In this document: one piece after another, positions 16,756 to 25,981 of the stretch | How the letters are laid out: each line of letters begins with the position of its first letter | Position numbering within the stretch: position 1 is the first letter of the stretch | Assembly: GCA_029779645.1 (NCBI GenBank) | Contig: JAKPAC010000037.1 | Span: 26,788-90,787, forward strand | Reading direction: 5' to 3' | Length of the DNA stretch: 64,000 nt | Source: Actinomycetes bacterium | Lineage (GTDB): Bacteria > Actinomycetota > Actinomycetes > Actinomycetales > Microbacteriaceae | Program-made: the position numbers and the translations under genes | Notes under the pieces: generated by a model | What the model was told of the DNA's origin: nothing | The model's input: the letters and a program-made list of their open reading frames with translations, nothing else | The model's database searches: none

Positions 16756-17502
16756 TCAGCGCACGCTGCAGCCGAGCCGGAGGAGCGACGCCTCCATCGC
16801 TTCGATCTCGAAGCGCTGCACCTCGCCCATCGCGGCGGCGACCGCGAGGACGCGGGGCTCGGAGCCGAGCTCGAGGATGGCATCCACCATCTCGACACCG
16901 CCCACGTGGTGCCGGATCATGAGCTCGAGGAACAGGCAGTCGGCTTCGGTGCCGGTGGCGGCGGCCAGCGCCGCGAGCGCCTCCGGACTCGCCATGCCCA
17001 TGGCCGCCTCGAGCTCGGCGGTGCTCGGCGCCGACTCGGCGGAGTGCCCGGCCCCCGGGGCATCGCCGCCAGTCTCGTGATCTGCGCCGGCCTCGTGATC
17101 GCCACCGGTCTCGTGATCGGCGCCGCCGTGCCCCATCCAGGCCATCAGCGGCTCACCGCGCTGCGGCAGGCCCCAGGCGACGAGCCACGAGTACATCTCG
17201 CCGATCTGCGCCGACTGCGAGGTCGCCATGTCGTAGGCCATCATGCGAATCTCGGGGTCGTCGGTCTTGCGGTGGATCTCCATCGCCATGTCGACGGCCT
17301 GCGCGTGGTGCAGCTGCATGTCGCGCGCGAAGCCGGCCTCGGCGCTGTGCGTGTCAGGGCTCTTCGGTGCGTCCTGGGCGGCGCCGAAGGCGCTGAACCG
17401 GCCGAGCGCGAATGCCAGCACGGCGGCAGCCAGCACGGCAAGGGCCGGCAGCAGCCAGCGCGGCGCGCGGCGCGGGGCTGCGGCATCCGCCCGCGCGTTC
17501 AA
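16756..17502 (-). CDS. DUF305 membrane-anchored protein
   Basis: This 248-residue protein has one N-terminal membrane anchor (WLLPALAVLAAAVLAFALG) and an outside DUF305 region. The paired ferritin-like helices show HHAQAVDMAMEIH and IRHHVGGVEMVD, the His/Met-rich motifs of the family, with a His/Gly/Asp-rich loop (GHGGADHETGGDHEAGADHE) between them that could bind metal. I chose the TTG at 17502 because it overlaps the stop of the upstream DUF3105 gene as TTGA and no ATG or GTG is in frame before the anchor. Its function is unknown; metal (copper) handling is often proposed for the family. Co-translation with DUF3105 suggests the two act together. Confidence 0.82.
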   Translation of the reverse strand: MNARADAAAPRRAPRWLLPALAVLAAAVLAFALGRFSAFGAAQDAPKSPDTHSAEAGFARDMQLHHAQAVDMAMEIHRKTDDPEIRMMAYDMATSQSAQIGEMYSWLVAWGLPQRGEPLMAWMGHGGADHETGGDHEAGADHETGGDAPGAGHSAESAPSTAELEAAMGMASPEALAALAAATGTEADCLFLELMIRHHVGGVEMVDAILELGSEPRVLAVAAAMGEVQRFEIEAMEASLLRLGCSVR

Positions 17503-18260
17503 CGCCGGCCCGGCCCGTCGATCGCGCCGGTGCAGGCCGAGGTGGGCTCGGGCACGTGCTGGTTGCGCCAGTACTCCTCGAGGAACTCCTCGATGCGCGG
17601 GTCGGCGACCGAGTCGAGCTTGAGCTGCGCGTTCCACGCGCTGAGCGCGAGCGGGGTGTCTTGGCCCTCGAACGGCGAGAGCACGATGTAGGTGGAGGGG
17701 AGCTTGGCCTGCAGCGCCGCGAGCGCCGCGTCGTCGACGCGGGCCGCGTCGTAGGTGACCCACACGGCGCCGTGCTCCTGGGAGTGCACCGCGAGCTCGT
17801 TCTCCTGTGGCTCGGTGTAGACGCCGCAGTTGAGCCACGCGTTGAAGTGGTCGCCGCCGGCAGCCGGGGTCTGCGGGTAGTCGACGCGTTCGGTGACGTG
17901 CTGATTGCCGTTGTCGAAGGTCTCGACGCCCTCGATCTGGGTGCCGGTGCCGCCGATGTCGTAGCTGGCCGCCGGCGGCGCCTTCGGGGCCAGGGCGAAC
18001 GAGGCGATCAGGGTGCCGACGATGGCGGCCGCGACGACCGAGCCGCCCGCCCACCAGGCGATCCTGCGCCGACGGTTCGCGGTGTGCTGACGGGCCTGCT
18101 GGGTGCGGCGGGCGTCCTGCTCGGCGGCGCTGCGCCGCGCCGCCTGCGCGTCGAGCTCGGCCTGCCTGGCCGGGTTGCCGCTTCGGCCGCCTCGAGCATT
18201 CGGGCCGTCTGCCGGGCGCTTGGCGTTCGGCTGTGCGGGGTCTGGCTGTGTCGGGGTCAT
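17499..18260 (-). CDS. DUF3105 membrane-anchored protein
   Basis: This 253-residue protein has a basic, Ala/Gln-rich cytoplasmic N-terminus, one transmembrane helix (WWAGGSVVAAAIVGTLIASFAL) and an outside DUF3105 domain with the conserved HFNAWLNCGVY, HSQEHGAVWVTY and VLSPFEGQD segments. Its stop overlaps the TTG of the DUF305 gene. The start is uncertain. ATG 18260 has a weak ribosome site. GTG 18332 would add 24 residues and lies ten bases after a TAGGCT box (18347-18342), close to leaderless spacing. The family is common next to DUF305 in actinobacteria, with unproven function. Confidence 0.82.
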   Translation of the reverse strand: MTPTQPDPAQPNAKRPADGPNARGGRSGNPARQAELDAQAARRSAAEQDARRTQQARQHTANRRRRIAWWAGGSVVAAAIVGTLIASFALAPKAPPAASYDIGGTGTQIEGVETFDNGNQHVTERVDYPQTPAAGGDHFNAWLNCGVYTEPQENELAVHSQEHGAVWVTYDAARVDDAALAALQAKLPSTYIVLSPFEGQDTPLALSAWNAQLKLDSVADPRIEEFLEEYWRNQHVPEPTSACTGAIDGPGRR

Positions 18261-18427
18261 GGGAGTGATCTCGGCTGGGCGCGTCGGAGCCGACGCGGAT
18301 GGGTTCGAGTGCGCCGGGCGAAATGCCGGCACAGGCGACCAAGCCTAGGCGGGCGCAATGGGAACGCGGTGGGAGCGGGCGGCGCGTGCCGCCGCCCGCC
18401 CGCCTGGTTCGGCGCAGGCGGCGGCGG

Positions 18428-18433
18428 TAGAAT
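18428..18433 (+). promoter_or_regulatory. -10 box for the Bcr/CflA exporter gene
   Basis: TAGAAT lies 80 bases before the GTG at 18513, giving a leader of about 70 bases. No convincing -35 was found. Confidence 0.4.
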
Positions 18434-18512
18434 CGTCGAACTCTCGCGCTCGATTCGCTTCGATGCACTCGTTCCGATGCGACCGCCGGGTCGCTGCTCT
18501 CGTTAGGCCACT

Positions 18513-19937
18513 GTGACCCCCACCCCGCCCACACCATCGAATCCGCCTGCCGAGGGGGAGCCGGACGCACGCACGCACGCACGCGCCGACGCCGAGCACA
18601 GCGACACCGACCGCAGCGACGCCGATCGCACCGGCGCCGAGCACAGCGACCCGTCGTCGCCGACCGGCGCCATCCGCACCCTCGGCCCGAACCCCGCCAC
18701 CGCGCCCATCGTGCTGCACCCCGGCGACAGCATCACGCGGCGCAGGCGAATCCTCTACATCCTGGTGCTCGGGGCGCTCACCGCCCTCGGCCCGTTCACG
18801 ATCGACCTCTACCTGCCTGCGTTCCCGATCCTGGAGCACGACTTCAACACGACCGCCTCGGCGATCCAGCTGACGCTCACGGGAACGATGATCGGCTTCG
18901 GGCTGGGCCAGCTCGTCGTGGGGCCCTGGAGCGACAAGGTCGGACGCAGGATTCCGCTGCTGACGACCACCAGCGTCCACATCATCGCCAGCGTCGCGGC
19001 GGCCGTCGCGCCCACCCTCGAGCTGCTGGCGGCGGCCCGAGTGCTGCAGGGCGCCGGCGCTGCCGCGGGCGGCGTGGTCGCGGTCGCGATCGTGCGCGAC
19101 CTGTTCGGCGGCAAGCCGCTCGTGCTCATGCTCTCGCGACTCGCCCTCGTCTCGGGCGTCGCGCCCGTGATCGCGCCGCTGATCGGCTCCGGGCTGCTGC
19201 TCATCACCGACTGGCGCGGCATCTTCCTGGTGCTCGCCATCTACGGCGCCGTGATGCTCAGCTGCGCGATCTTCCTGGTGCCCGAGACGCTCCCGGTGGC
19301 GCGACGGCAGGAGCGGGGCTCGACCACGGTGCTGCAGCGCTACCGCAACGTGCTCGGCGACCGCGTGTTTCTCGGACTCATCGTGATCGGGTCGATGACG
19401 TTCAGCGGCCTCTTCTCGTACCTCTCGGCGTCGTCGTTCCTGTTTCAGGAGACGTACGGCTTCGACGCGCAGCTGTACGGCGTGCTGTTCGCCGTGAACT
19501 CGCTCGGCGTCGTGCTCGGCGTGCAGATCGCGTCGCGGCTGGCCGCGCGCTTCGGCCCGCAGTGGGTGATGGCATTCTCGACCGCGGGCCTGTTCGTGTT
19601 CGGGTCGATGATCTACGTGTTCGCCGTGCTCGATCTGGGGCTCTGGGGCACGCTGATCCCGCTGTTCCTGTTCATCACCAGCTGCGGCTTCACCTTCCCG
19701 TGCGTGCAGGTGCTCGCGCTCGACCGCCACGGCCGCGAGGCCGGCACGGCCGCCTCGCTGATCGGCGCCGCGAACTTCTCGATCGCCGGGCTCGTCTCGC
19801 CCGTGGTCGGCCTGGTCTCGCACGGGGGCATCACCGCCGCGACGATGTCGATCGTGATGGTCGGCTGCTCGGCGATCGGCGTGCTCGCGCTCTGGCTGGT
19901 GGTGCGGCCGCGGACGATCGGGCAGCTCGCGCCATAG
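18513..19937 (+). CDS. Bcr/CflA-type drug exporter (MFS, DHA1)
   Basis: This 474-residue major facilitator has about 12 transmembrane helices after an 80-residue hydrophilic N-terminus rich in Asp, Ala and Ser. Family motifs visible are GPFTIDLYLPAFP in helix 1, GQLVVGPWSDKVGRR (motif A) after helix 2, and RVLQGAGAAAGGVVAVAIVRDLF in helix 4, all characteristic of Bcr/CflA proteins. The N-terminal extension is longer than in E. coli Bcr, and its low complexity makes the exact start uncertain: GTG 18513 is the first possible. The gene stands alone, with 160 bases before the next gene. It exports drugs or small metabolites; the substrate is not predictable. Confidence 0.9.
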   Translation: MTPTPPTPSNPPAEGEPDARTHARADAEHSDTDRSDADRTGAEHSDPSSPTGAIRTLGPNPATAPIVLHPGDSITRRRRILYILVLGALTALGPFTIDLYLPAFPILEHDFNTTASAIQLTLTGTMIGFGLGQLVVGPWSDKVGRRIPLLTTTSVHIIASVAAAVAPTLELLAAARVLQGAGAAAGGVVAVAIVRDLFGGKPLVLMLSRLALVSGVAPVIAPLIGSGLLLITDWRGIFLVLAIYGAVMLSCAIFLVPETLPVARRQERGSTTVLQRYRNVLGDRVFLGLIVIGSMTFSGLFSYLSASSFLFQETYGFDAQLYGVLFAVNSLGVVLGVQIASRLAARFGPQWVMAFSTAGLFVFGSMIYVFAVLDLGLWGTLIPLFLFITSCGFTFPCVQVLALDRHGREAGTAASLIGAANFSIAGLVSPVVGLVSHGGITAATMSIVMVGCSAIGVLALWLVVRPRTIGQLAP

Positions 19938-20086
19938 GGCGGGCGCGACGTGCGGGGCGCGCGAGGGCGATGGGCCGGGATAGGCAGATGACAGGGCTGG
20001 GGGATGCCGCGGCGCGGCGACGCTCGTCCGGGCCCACGATGCGCATGCCGCGGCACGCGGCCCACGGGCAGCCGCCGCCGGCTCGC

Positions 20087-20092
20087 TAGGCT
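20087..20092 (+). promoter_or_regulatory. Leaderless -10 box for the HerA-like gene
   Basis: TAGGCT, six bases, then the ATG at 20099. Confidence 0.6.
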
Positions 20093-20098
20093 GACCCC

Positions 20099-22150
20099 AT
20101 GAGCGATCTGGGCGTGCAGGCAGACCCGAACTCCGGCGCGGACGGTGCCGCCGACCCGGAGCTCGCGCGGCTGCGGGCCGAGGCGGCACACGCCGAGGCA
20201 GAGCTCGCGGCCGCACGCGCCGCGGCGGCGCTCGCCGAGGCGCAGGCGCGCCTCGCCGCCGCCGAGGCGCGGGCCCACGCAGCCACGAGCGCGGCCGCGC
20301 AGGCGCAGGCCGGCGTCGGAGGCGAGCCCGCCGACGGCGATACGTCCGCAGCTCCCGCGCAGGCCACTGCCGATCCCGCGCCCGTTCCCGCCGTCTCGGC
20401 CTCGGCCTCGGCCCCAGCCCCGGCTTCGGCTCCAGCTCCCGCGCCCGGCGCTCCAGCGCCCGCTTCCGGTGACCCAGCGCCGGCCACCGCGCCACCGGCC
20501 ACCGCCGGCGAGCCCGCCGCGCCACTGTCTGACGAGCAGGTCGCGGCCGTGGTGGCCGGCTACGCGTTCGAGGGCGAGACGCTGGACGTCGGCGCCCTCG
20601 TCAACGGCGACCCGCTGCCCGGCGCCCAGGTGCGCATCCCGCTCGCCATGATGAACCGGCATGGCCTCGTCGCCGGCGCGACGGGCACGGGCAAGACCCG
20701 CACGCTGCAGGGGCTCGCGGAGCAGCTGGCTGACAAGGGCGTGCCGGTGTTCGCCGCCGACATGAAGGGCGATCTCTCGGGCGTCGCCACGCCCGGCGAG
20801 GCGAACGAGAAGCTGCGCGCGCGCACCCGGGCGATCGGGCAGGAATGGCAGCCCGAGGCATCCGTCACCGAGTTCTTCGCGCTCGGCGGCATCGGCAGGG
20901 GCGTGCCGGTCCGGGCAACGGTGAGCGGCTTCGGGCCGCTGCTGCTTTCGAAGGTGCTGGGGCTGAACGCGACGCAGGAGTCGAGCCTCGGGCTCGTCTT
21001 CCACTACGCCGACCGCGAGGGGCTCGCGCTCGTCGATCTCAGCGACCTGCGCGCGGTGCTCACCTACCTCAGCAGCGCCGACGGCCGCGCCGAGCTCGAG
21101 GGGCTCGGCGGGCTGTCGAAGGCGACCGTCGGCGTGATCCTGCGGCAGCTCATCACCTTCGCCGACGAGGGCGCCGACGCGTTCTTCGGCGAACCAGAGA
21201 TCGAGGTGGCCGACTTCCTGCGCGTCGCCCCCGACGGGCGTGGGATCATCAGCCTGCTCGAGCTGCCCGGCGTCGCCGACCGCCCGGCGCTGTTCTCGAC
21301 GTTTCTGATGTGGCTGCTCGCCGAGCTGTTCGAGACCCTGCCCGAGGTCGGCGACCTCGACAAGCCCAAGCTCGTGTTCTTCTTCGACGAGGCGCACCTG
21401 CTGTTCAAGGACGCCTCGAAGGCGTTCCTCGCCGCCATCACCCAGACGGTGCGGCTGATCCGCTCGAAGGGCGTGGGCGTGTTCTTCGTCACCCAGACGC
21501 CCAAGGACGTGCCGGGCGACGTGCTCGCGCAGCTCGGCTCGCGGGTGCAGCACGCGCTGCGCGCGTTCACCCCCGATGACGCGAAGGCGCTGCGGGCCAC
21601 GGTGGGCACGTACCCGCGAAGCGGCTACGAGCTCGAGCAGGTGCTGCAGCAGCTGGGCACCGGCGAGGCGATCGTCACCGTGATGAGCGAGAAGGGCGCC
21701 CCGACCCCCGTCGCCTGGACCCGCATGCGCGCGCCCCAGGGCCTCATGTCGCCCACGCCCGACGCGCAGATCGAGGCAGCGGTCACGGCATCGACCCTGC
21801 TGCCGCGATACGGGACGGCGATCGACCGCGAGTCGGCGCGCGAGATCCTGACCGTGCGCATGAACGCGGCGGCCGCCGCGGCCGAGGCGGAGGAGGCCGC
21901 CCTTGCGCAGGCGAAGATCGACGCCGAGCTGGCGAAGCAGCGCGCCGCGATCGACAAGCAGCAGGCGGCCGCCGAGAAGAAGGCGCAGGCCGAGTACGCG
22001 CGGCTGCTGAAGAAGACCCAGGGCACCTCGCGCACCAGCTCGTCTCGCCGCACCACGCGCTCGCCCCTGGAGCAGGTGCTCGGCTCGCGCAGCACGCAGA
22101 CGCTGCTCGACGGCGTGATCCGCGGCCTGTTCGGCAACGGGCGGCGCTGA
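20099..22150 (+). CDS. HerA-like ATPase, DUF853 family
   Basis: This 683-residue P-loop ATPase of the HerA/FtsK fold has Walker A GATGTGKT (about residue 195) and Walker B KLVFFFDEAHLLF. The motor domain also contains GRGIISLLELPGVAD and the sensor-like FFVTQTPKDVPGDV segment, typical of DUF853. The N-terminal 150 residues are an Ala-rich predicted coiled coil followed by a Pro/Ala linker. A second charged Ala-rich coil lies near residues 590-640. There is no nuclease (NurA) partner. The family is widespread in bacteria as a single gene of unknown role; DNA translocation is inferred from the fold only. The transcript is likely leaderless, and the gene ends 25 bases from the converging cydC. 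Confidence 0.88.
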   Translation: MSDLGVQADPNSGADGAADPELARLRAEAAHAEAELAAARAAAALAEAQARLAAAEARAHAATSAAAQAQAGVGGEPADGDTSAAPAQATADPAPVPAVSASASAPAPASAPAPAPGAPAPASGDPAPATAPPATAGEPAAPLSDEQVAAVVAGYAFEGETLDVGALVNGDPLPGAQVRIPLAMMNRHGLVAGATGTGKTRTLQGLAEQLADKGVPVFAADMKGDLSGVATPGEANEKLRARTRAIGQEWQPEASVTEFFALGGIGRGVPVRATVSGFGPLLLSKVLGLNATQESSLGLVFHYADREGLALVDLSDLRAVLTYLSSADGRAELEGLGGLSKATVGVILRQLITFADEGADAFFGEPEIEVADFLRVAPDGRGIISLLELPGVADRPALFSTFLMWLLAELFETLPEVGDLDKPKLVFFFDEAHLLFKDASKAFLAAITQTVRLIRSKGVGVFFVTQTPKDVPGDVLAQLGSRVQHALRAFTPDDAKALRATVGTYPRSGYELEQVLQQLGTGEAIVTVMSEKGAPTPVAWTRMRAPQGLMSPTPDAQIEAAVTASTLLPRYGTAIDRESAREILTVRMNAAAAAAEAEEAALAQAKIDAELAKQRAAIDKQQAAAEKKAQAEYARLLKKTQGTSRTSSSRRTTRSPLEQVLGSRSTQTLLDGVIRGLFGNGRR

Positions 22151-22175
22151 GCGCGTGATCACGAGGGTCGCGTCG

Positions 22176-23930
22176 CTAGGCGATGCGCCCCTCGTGGATC
22201 CTGATCGTGCGGTCGACGAGCCCCTCGGGCACGCTCGCATGCGAGATCAGCACGATCGCGCGGTCGTCGTCGATCGCGGCGAGCATGTCGTGCAGGAGGG
22301 CATCGGATGCCTCCGCATCCACCCCCGCGGTGGGCTCGTCGAGCACCAGCACCGCGAAGTCGGCCAGCAGCGCGCGGGCGAGCGCGATGCGCTGCGCCTG
22401 CCCGCCCGAGACGAGCGCGCCGCGCTCGCCGACGCGGGCGTCGAGGCCGCCGCGGGCCTCGAGCCATTCGCCGAGGCCGACGCGCTGCAGCACCGCGGCG
22501 AGCTCGTCGTCGGTGGCGTCGTCGCGCGCGAAGAGCAGGTTCTGCCGGATGTCTTCGTCGAAGAGCATCGGATGCTGCTGGCAGAGGCCGACGGTGCGTC
22601 GCACCTGCGCGCCGGCGATGCCCGGACCATCGGCCGCCTGGCTCGGGTGCGCGGTCACGCTGCGCCCGCCGATGGCATAGGTGCCGGTGCAGTCGAGGAA
22701 CCGCACCAGCACGTGCGCCAGGGTCGACTTGCCGGATCCGCTCGAGCCGACCACGAGCAGCCGTTCGCCGGCGTGGATGTCGAGATCGACGTCACGCAGC
22801 GCGTCGGAGGCGCTGCCCGGCCACCGCGCCGACACCCCGCGGAGCGTGATGCCGGAGCCGAGCGGCGGGGCCGGCGTCCGGTCGTCGGCGGCGTCCGGTG
22901 TCTCGGCCTCGCGCACCAGCCCCGCCGGAAGCCGCTCGGGCAGCGCGTCGGCGATGCGCTCGGCGCTCGCGCGCACCTGGCGCCATGATGCCGCGGCCAG
23001 GGGCACGGTGCCGAACACCTCGAAGATTGCCATCGGCAGCAGCACGGCGACCGCGAACCACGGCGCGGCGAGCTCGCCGGCGGTCACGAGCGGGGCGGTG
23101 ACGGCGATGGCGCCGATGGAGGCGGCCCCCGCGAGCACCGACACCACCGCCGAGGTGGCGCCCTGCGCGATCACCCGGCGGCGCATCACGGTGCTGAGGG
23201 CGGCGTCGGCGTCGGCGATGCGCGCGCGGGCCTCGGGCTCGGCGCCGAACGCGAGCAACACGTCGAGGCTGCCCAGGTAGTCGACCACCGCGTCGGCCAG
23301 GCGGGCGCGCGCCGGCGCGATGCCGCGCTCGGCGCGCGCGCCGAGCGCCCAGCCCCACGCCACGGCGGCGAGGGTGGCGAGGGCGAGGCATCCCGCGAGC
23401 ACGAGGGCGGCCGCCCACGAGACGAAGCACATGAAGACGATGGATGCCGCGGCGACCAGCCCCGAGACGAACAGCGGCTGCACGACCCGGAGGGGCAGGT
23501 TCTGCAGCTCGTCGACGTCGTCGACCATCGACGCGAGCACCGACCCGCGGCGCGTGCGGGTGAGGCCGTCGGGTGCGAGCGGCACGAGCCGCCGCACCAT
23601 GTCGGCGCGGGTGGTCGCGAGCTGGCGCAGGGCGGCGTCGTGTCCGGCGAGGCGCTCGACGTAGCGGAACACCGCGCGGGTCAGCGCGAACAGCCGCACC
23701 CCGACGACCGCGATCGAGAGGTACATCAGGGCGGGCTGCTCGGCCGCGCGCACGATGAGCCACGCGCTGACGGCGAGGAGCGCGACCGCGGAGGCCGCGG
23801 AGGCGAAGCCCGAGAGGGCGCCAGGGAGGAAGCGCCGGGCGGGCGGCTGAGCGCTGCGCAGCACGCGGGCGGTGGGGGAGGAGCCGCCGCCGGGTGTGCG
23901 CACCGGTGCGGGTGCGGCGGTGCGGGTCAT
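22176..23930 (-). CDS. cydC: Cytochrome bd assembly ABC exporter, CydC
   Basis: This is a 584-residue half-transporter with an N-terminal six-helix domain and a C-terminal ATPase with Walker [10 protein letters not shown], signature LVSGGQAQRIALARALL and Walker B VLVLDEPTAGVD. CydC and CydD together move glutathione/cysteine-type thiols or haem across the membrane and are needed to assemble cytochrome bd. The ATG at 23930 overlaps the cydD stop (ATGA); longer frames run through cydD and are not real. It is last in the cydABDC operon. Actinobacteria lack glutathione, so the physiological cargo here may be another thiol or haem (inference). Confidence 0.92.
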   Translation of the reverse strand: MTRTAAPAPVRTPGGGSSPTARVLRSAQPPARRFLPGALSGFASAASAVALLAVSAWLIVRAAEQPALMYLSIAVVGVRLFALTRAVFRYVERLAGHDAALRQLATTRADMVRRLVPLAPDGLTRTRRGSVLASMVDDVDELQNLPLRVVQPLFVSGLVAAASIVFMCFVSWAAALVLAGCLALATLAAVAWGWALGARAERGIAPARARLADAVVDYLGSLDVLLAFGAEPEARARIADADAALSTVMRRRVIAQGATSAVVSVLAGAASIGAIAVTAPLVTAGELAAPWFAVAVLLPMAIFEVFGTVPLAAASWRQVRASAERIADALPERLPAGLVREAETPDAADDRTPAPPLGSGITLRGVSARWPGSASDALRDVDLDIHAGERLLVVGSSGSGKSTLAHVLVRFLDCTGTYAIGGRSVTAHPSQAADGPGIAGAQVRRTVGLCQQHPMLFDEDIRQNLLFARDDATDDELAAVLQRVGLGEWLEARGGLDARVGERGALVSGGQAQRIALARALLADFAVLVLDEPTAGVDAEASDALLHDMLAAIDDDRAIVLISHASVPEGLVDRTIRIHEGRIA

Positions 23931-25981
23931 GCGCCGGCTCCTTCCGGGGCGCCGATCCGGATGATCTGATCGGCGATCTCGCGCGCGCTCCGGCGGTGCG
24001 AGACGAGCAGCACGGTGGCGCCCGCGTCGGCGAGGCCGCGGATGGCGGACCACAGGGCGGCCTCGGTGGTGGCATCGAGCGCGCTGCTGGGTTCGTCGAG
24101 GGCGAGCACGCGGGCGCGGCCGGCGAGGAGGCGGTGGATCGCGCGCGCCACGGCGACCCGCTGGGCCTGGCCGCCTGAGAGCCCCGCGCCCTGCACCCCG
24201 AGCTCGAGGCTCGGGTCGAGGTGCGCCGCCTGGGCGAGCTCGAGGGCGCGGACGATGCGCGACTGCGCGGACTCGGGCGCGGGTGCGGGTGCGATCGCGG
24301 GTACGGGTGCGGACTCCGGTGCAGGTGCAGGTGCAGGTGCAGGTGCAGGTGCGGCCGCGGTCCCGGCTGAGGAAGCGGCCCCGGGGAGCGCCGCGGGCTC
24401 GCCGAGCGTGACGTTCGCGGCGATGGTGCCGGCGATCAGCCCGGGGCGCTGGCCCGCCCACGCGAGCCAGTCGGGCGCGTGGAGGGTTCGGATGTCGCGG
24501 ATCTGGCTCGTGGTGGTGGCGCCGCAGCCATCGCCGGGGGTGGTGGGTGTGGCGGTGTGCGCGCTGTCGGCGGCGGCGGCGGTGCTGCGGCGGTGCGCAC
24601 TGTCGGTGCTGTCGGCGTGGTCGGCTCCGAGCGTCGCCGAGCCTTCGAACTCGGCGACGCCGCGCAGCGCAGCGAGCAGGCTCGACTTGCCCGCGCCGCT
24701 GGCGCCCTCGATGAGCGTGACCGTGCCGGGGGCCGCGGCGAACGAGATCGCCGGATGCTCGGGAGCCGGCACGACGCTGTCGCCGACCCGCACGCGCAGC
24801 CCGCGGATGCGGAGCGATTCGCCGGAGGGGGCGCCGGCCGTCGCGCGCGGCGCGGTCGTGCCCTCGGGCTCCGCTGGCCTCGACTCCGCCGGAATCGCCG
24901 CCGCGGGGAGCGCCGCCGCGGCATCCAGCACCGCGAAGATGTCGTCGGTTGCGGCGACGCCCTCGGCCGCGGCGTGGAACTGCACGCCCACCTGCCGCAG
25001 GGGGAGGTAGGCCTCCGGCGCCAGCAGGAGCACGAACAGGCCCACCATGAGCGTGATCGTGCCATCGAGCAGGCGGAAGCCGATCGAGACCGCGATGAGT
25101 GCGACCGCGATGCTGGCGAGGAACTCGAGGGCGAAGCCGGAGAGGAACGAGACGCGCAGCACCCGCATGGTCTCGTGCCGGTACTCGCCGGTCACGCGCT
25201 CGATGCTTGCGACGGCACGGCGCTCGCGGCCGTAGAGCTTGAGCGTGCCGAGCCCCTCGACCGTGTCGGAGAAGCGCGCGGCGAGGCGGTGCAGGGTCTG
25301 CCACTGCGTGCGCTGCACCGCTCGGGTGGCGAGGCCGATGAGCACCATGAAGATCGGGATGAGCGGCAGGGTGAGCACCACGGTGAGCCCGCTCAGCCAG
25401 TCCTGCCACGCCATCACGATGAGGATCGCGGGGGTCGCGATCGCCGCCAGCACGAGCTGCGGGAGGTAACGGCCGAAGTAGGCGTCGAGCGCGTCGAGGC
25501 CGTGGCCCGCGGTGACGGCGAGGCTCGCGGTGTTGTGTCGCGCGAGCCACGCGGGCCCGAGCGCACGAACGGCGTCGACGAGCGCTCCGCGCAGCTGCGC
25601 CGAGACGCGCGCGGATGCCTGGGCCGATGCCCACTCGGACGCCCAGAGCAGCGCGCCACGGGCGAGGACGACGCCGAGGAGCGCCGCGGCGATGCGAGCG
25701 ATCTCGTCGACGGGGGCGCCCTCGATCACGCGGACGATCGCGAGCGTGAGCAGCCAAGCGAAGGCGATGATCACGATCGTCTGGGCCGCGCCGATCAGCG
25801 CGGAGACGGCGAAGAACCCGCGGGCGGCACCCGCGTATCGCAGCAGTCGCGGGTCGACGGGCCGCGCCCGCGCCGTCCGGCCGACGTCAGCGCCGTCCGC
25901 CGGGGCCGGTTGGGTCGCTGCAGCTGTGGCTGGTCCCGCGCCCACACCCGTTGTGGGCGACGGTTCCGTGGCGGCTGTCAC
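23927..25981 (-). CDS. cydD: Cytochrome bd assembly ABC exporter, CydD, with low-complexity insertions
   Basis: This 684-residue partner of CydC has six transmembrane helices, then an ATPase domain with Walker A GASGAGKSS, signature LSGGQAQRVAVARAI and Walker B VLALDEPSSALD. The ATPase domain is broken by two low-complexity stretches. One is Ala/Ser/Thr/His-rich before the Q-loop (nucleotides about 24490-24640). The other is a Pro-Ala repeat after it (about 24280-24400), partly made by five GCAGGT repeats at 24321-24350. The usual length is 550-590, so the insertions explain the excess. The GTG at 25981 overlaps the cydB stop (GTGA). The catalytic motifs are intact, so function is probably kept. 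Confidence 0.9.
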   Translation of the reverse strand: MTAATEPSPTTGVGAGPATAAATQPAPADGADVGRTARARPVDPRLLRYAGAARGFFAVSALIGAAQTIVIIAFAWLLTLAIVRVIEGAPVDEIARIAAALLGVVLARGALLWASEWASAQASARVSAQLRGALVDAVRALGPAWLARHNTASLAVTAGHGLDALDAYFGRYLPQLVLAAIATPAILIVMAWQDWLSGLTVVLTLPLIPIFMVLIGLATRAVQRTQWQTLHRLAARFSDTVEGLGTLKLYGRERRAVASIERVTGEYRHETMRVLRVSFLSGFALEFLASIAVALIAVSIGFRLLDGTITLMVGLFVLLLAPEAYLPLRQVGVQFHAAAEGVAATDDIFAVLDAAAALPAAAIPAESRPAEPEGTTAPRATAGAPSGESLRIRGLRVRVGDSVVPAPEHPAISFAAAPGTVTLIEGASGAGKSSLLAALRGVAEFEGSATLGADHADSTDSAHRRSTAAAADSAHTATPTTPGDGCGATTTSQIRDIRTLHAPDWLAWAGQRPGLIAGTIAANVTLGEPAALPGAASSAGTAAAPAPAPAPAPAPESAPVPAIAPAPAPESAQSRIVRALELAQAAHLDPSLELGVQGAGLSGGQAQRVAVARAIHRLLAGRARVLALDEPSSALDATTEAALWSAIRGLADAGATVLLVSHRRSAREIADQIIRIGAPEGAGA

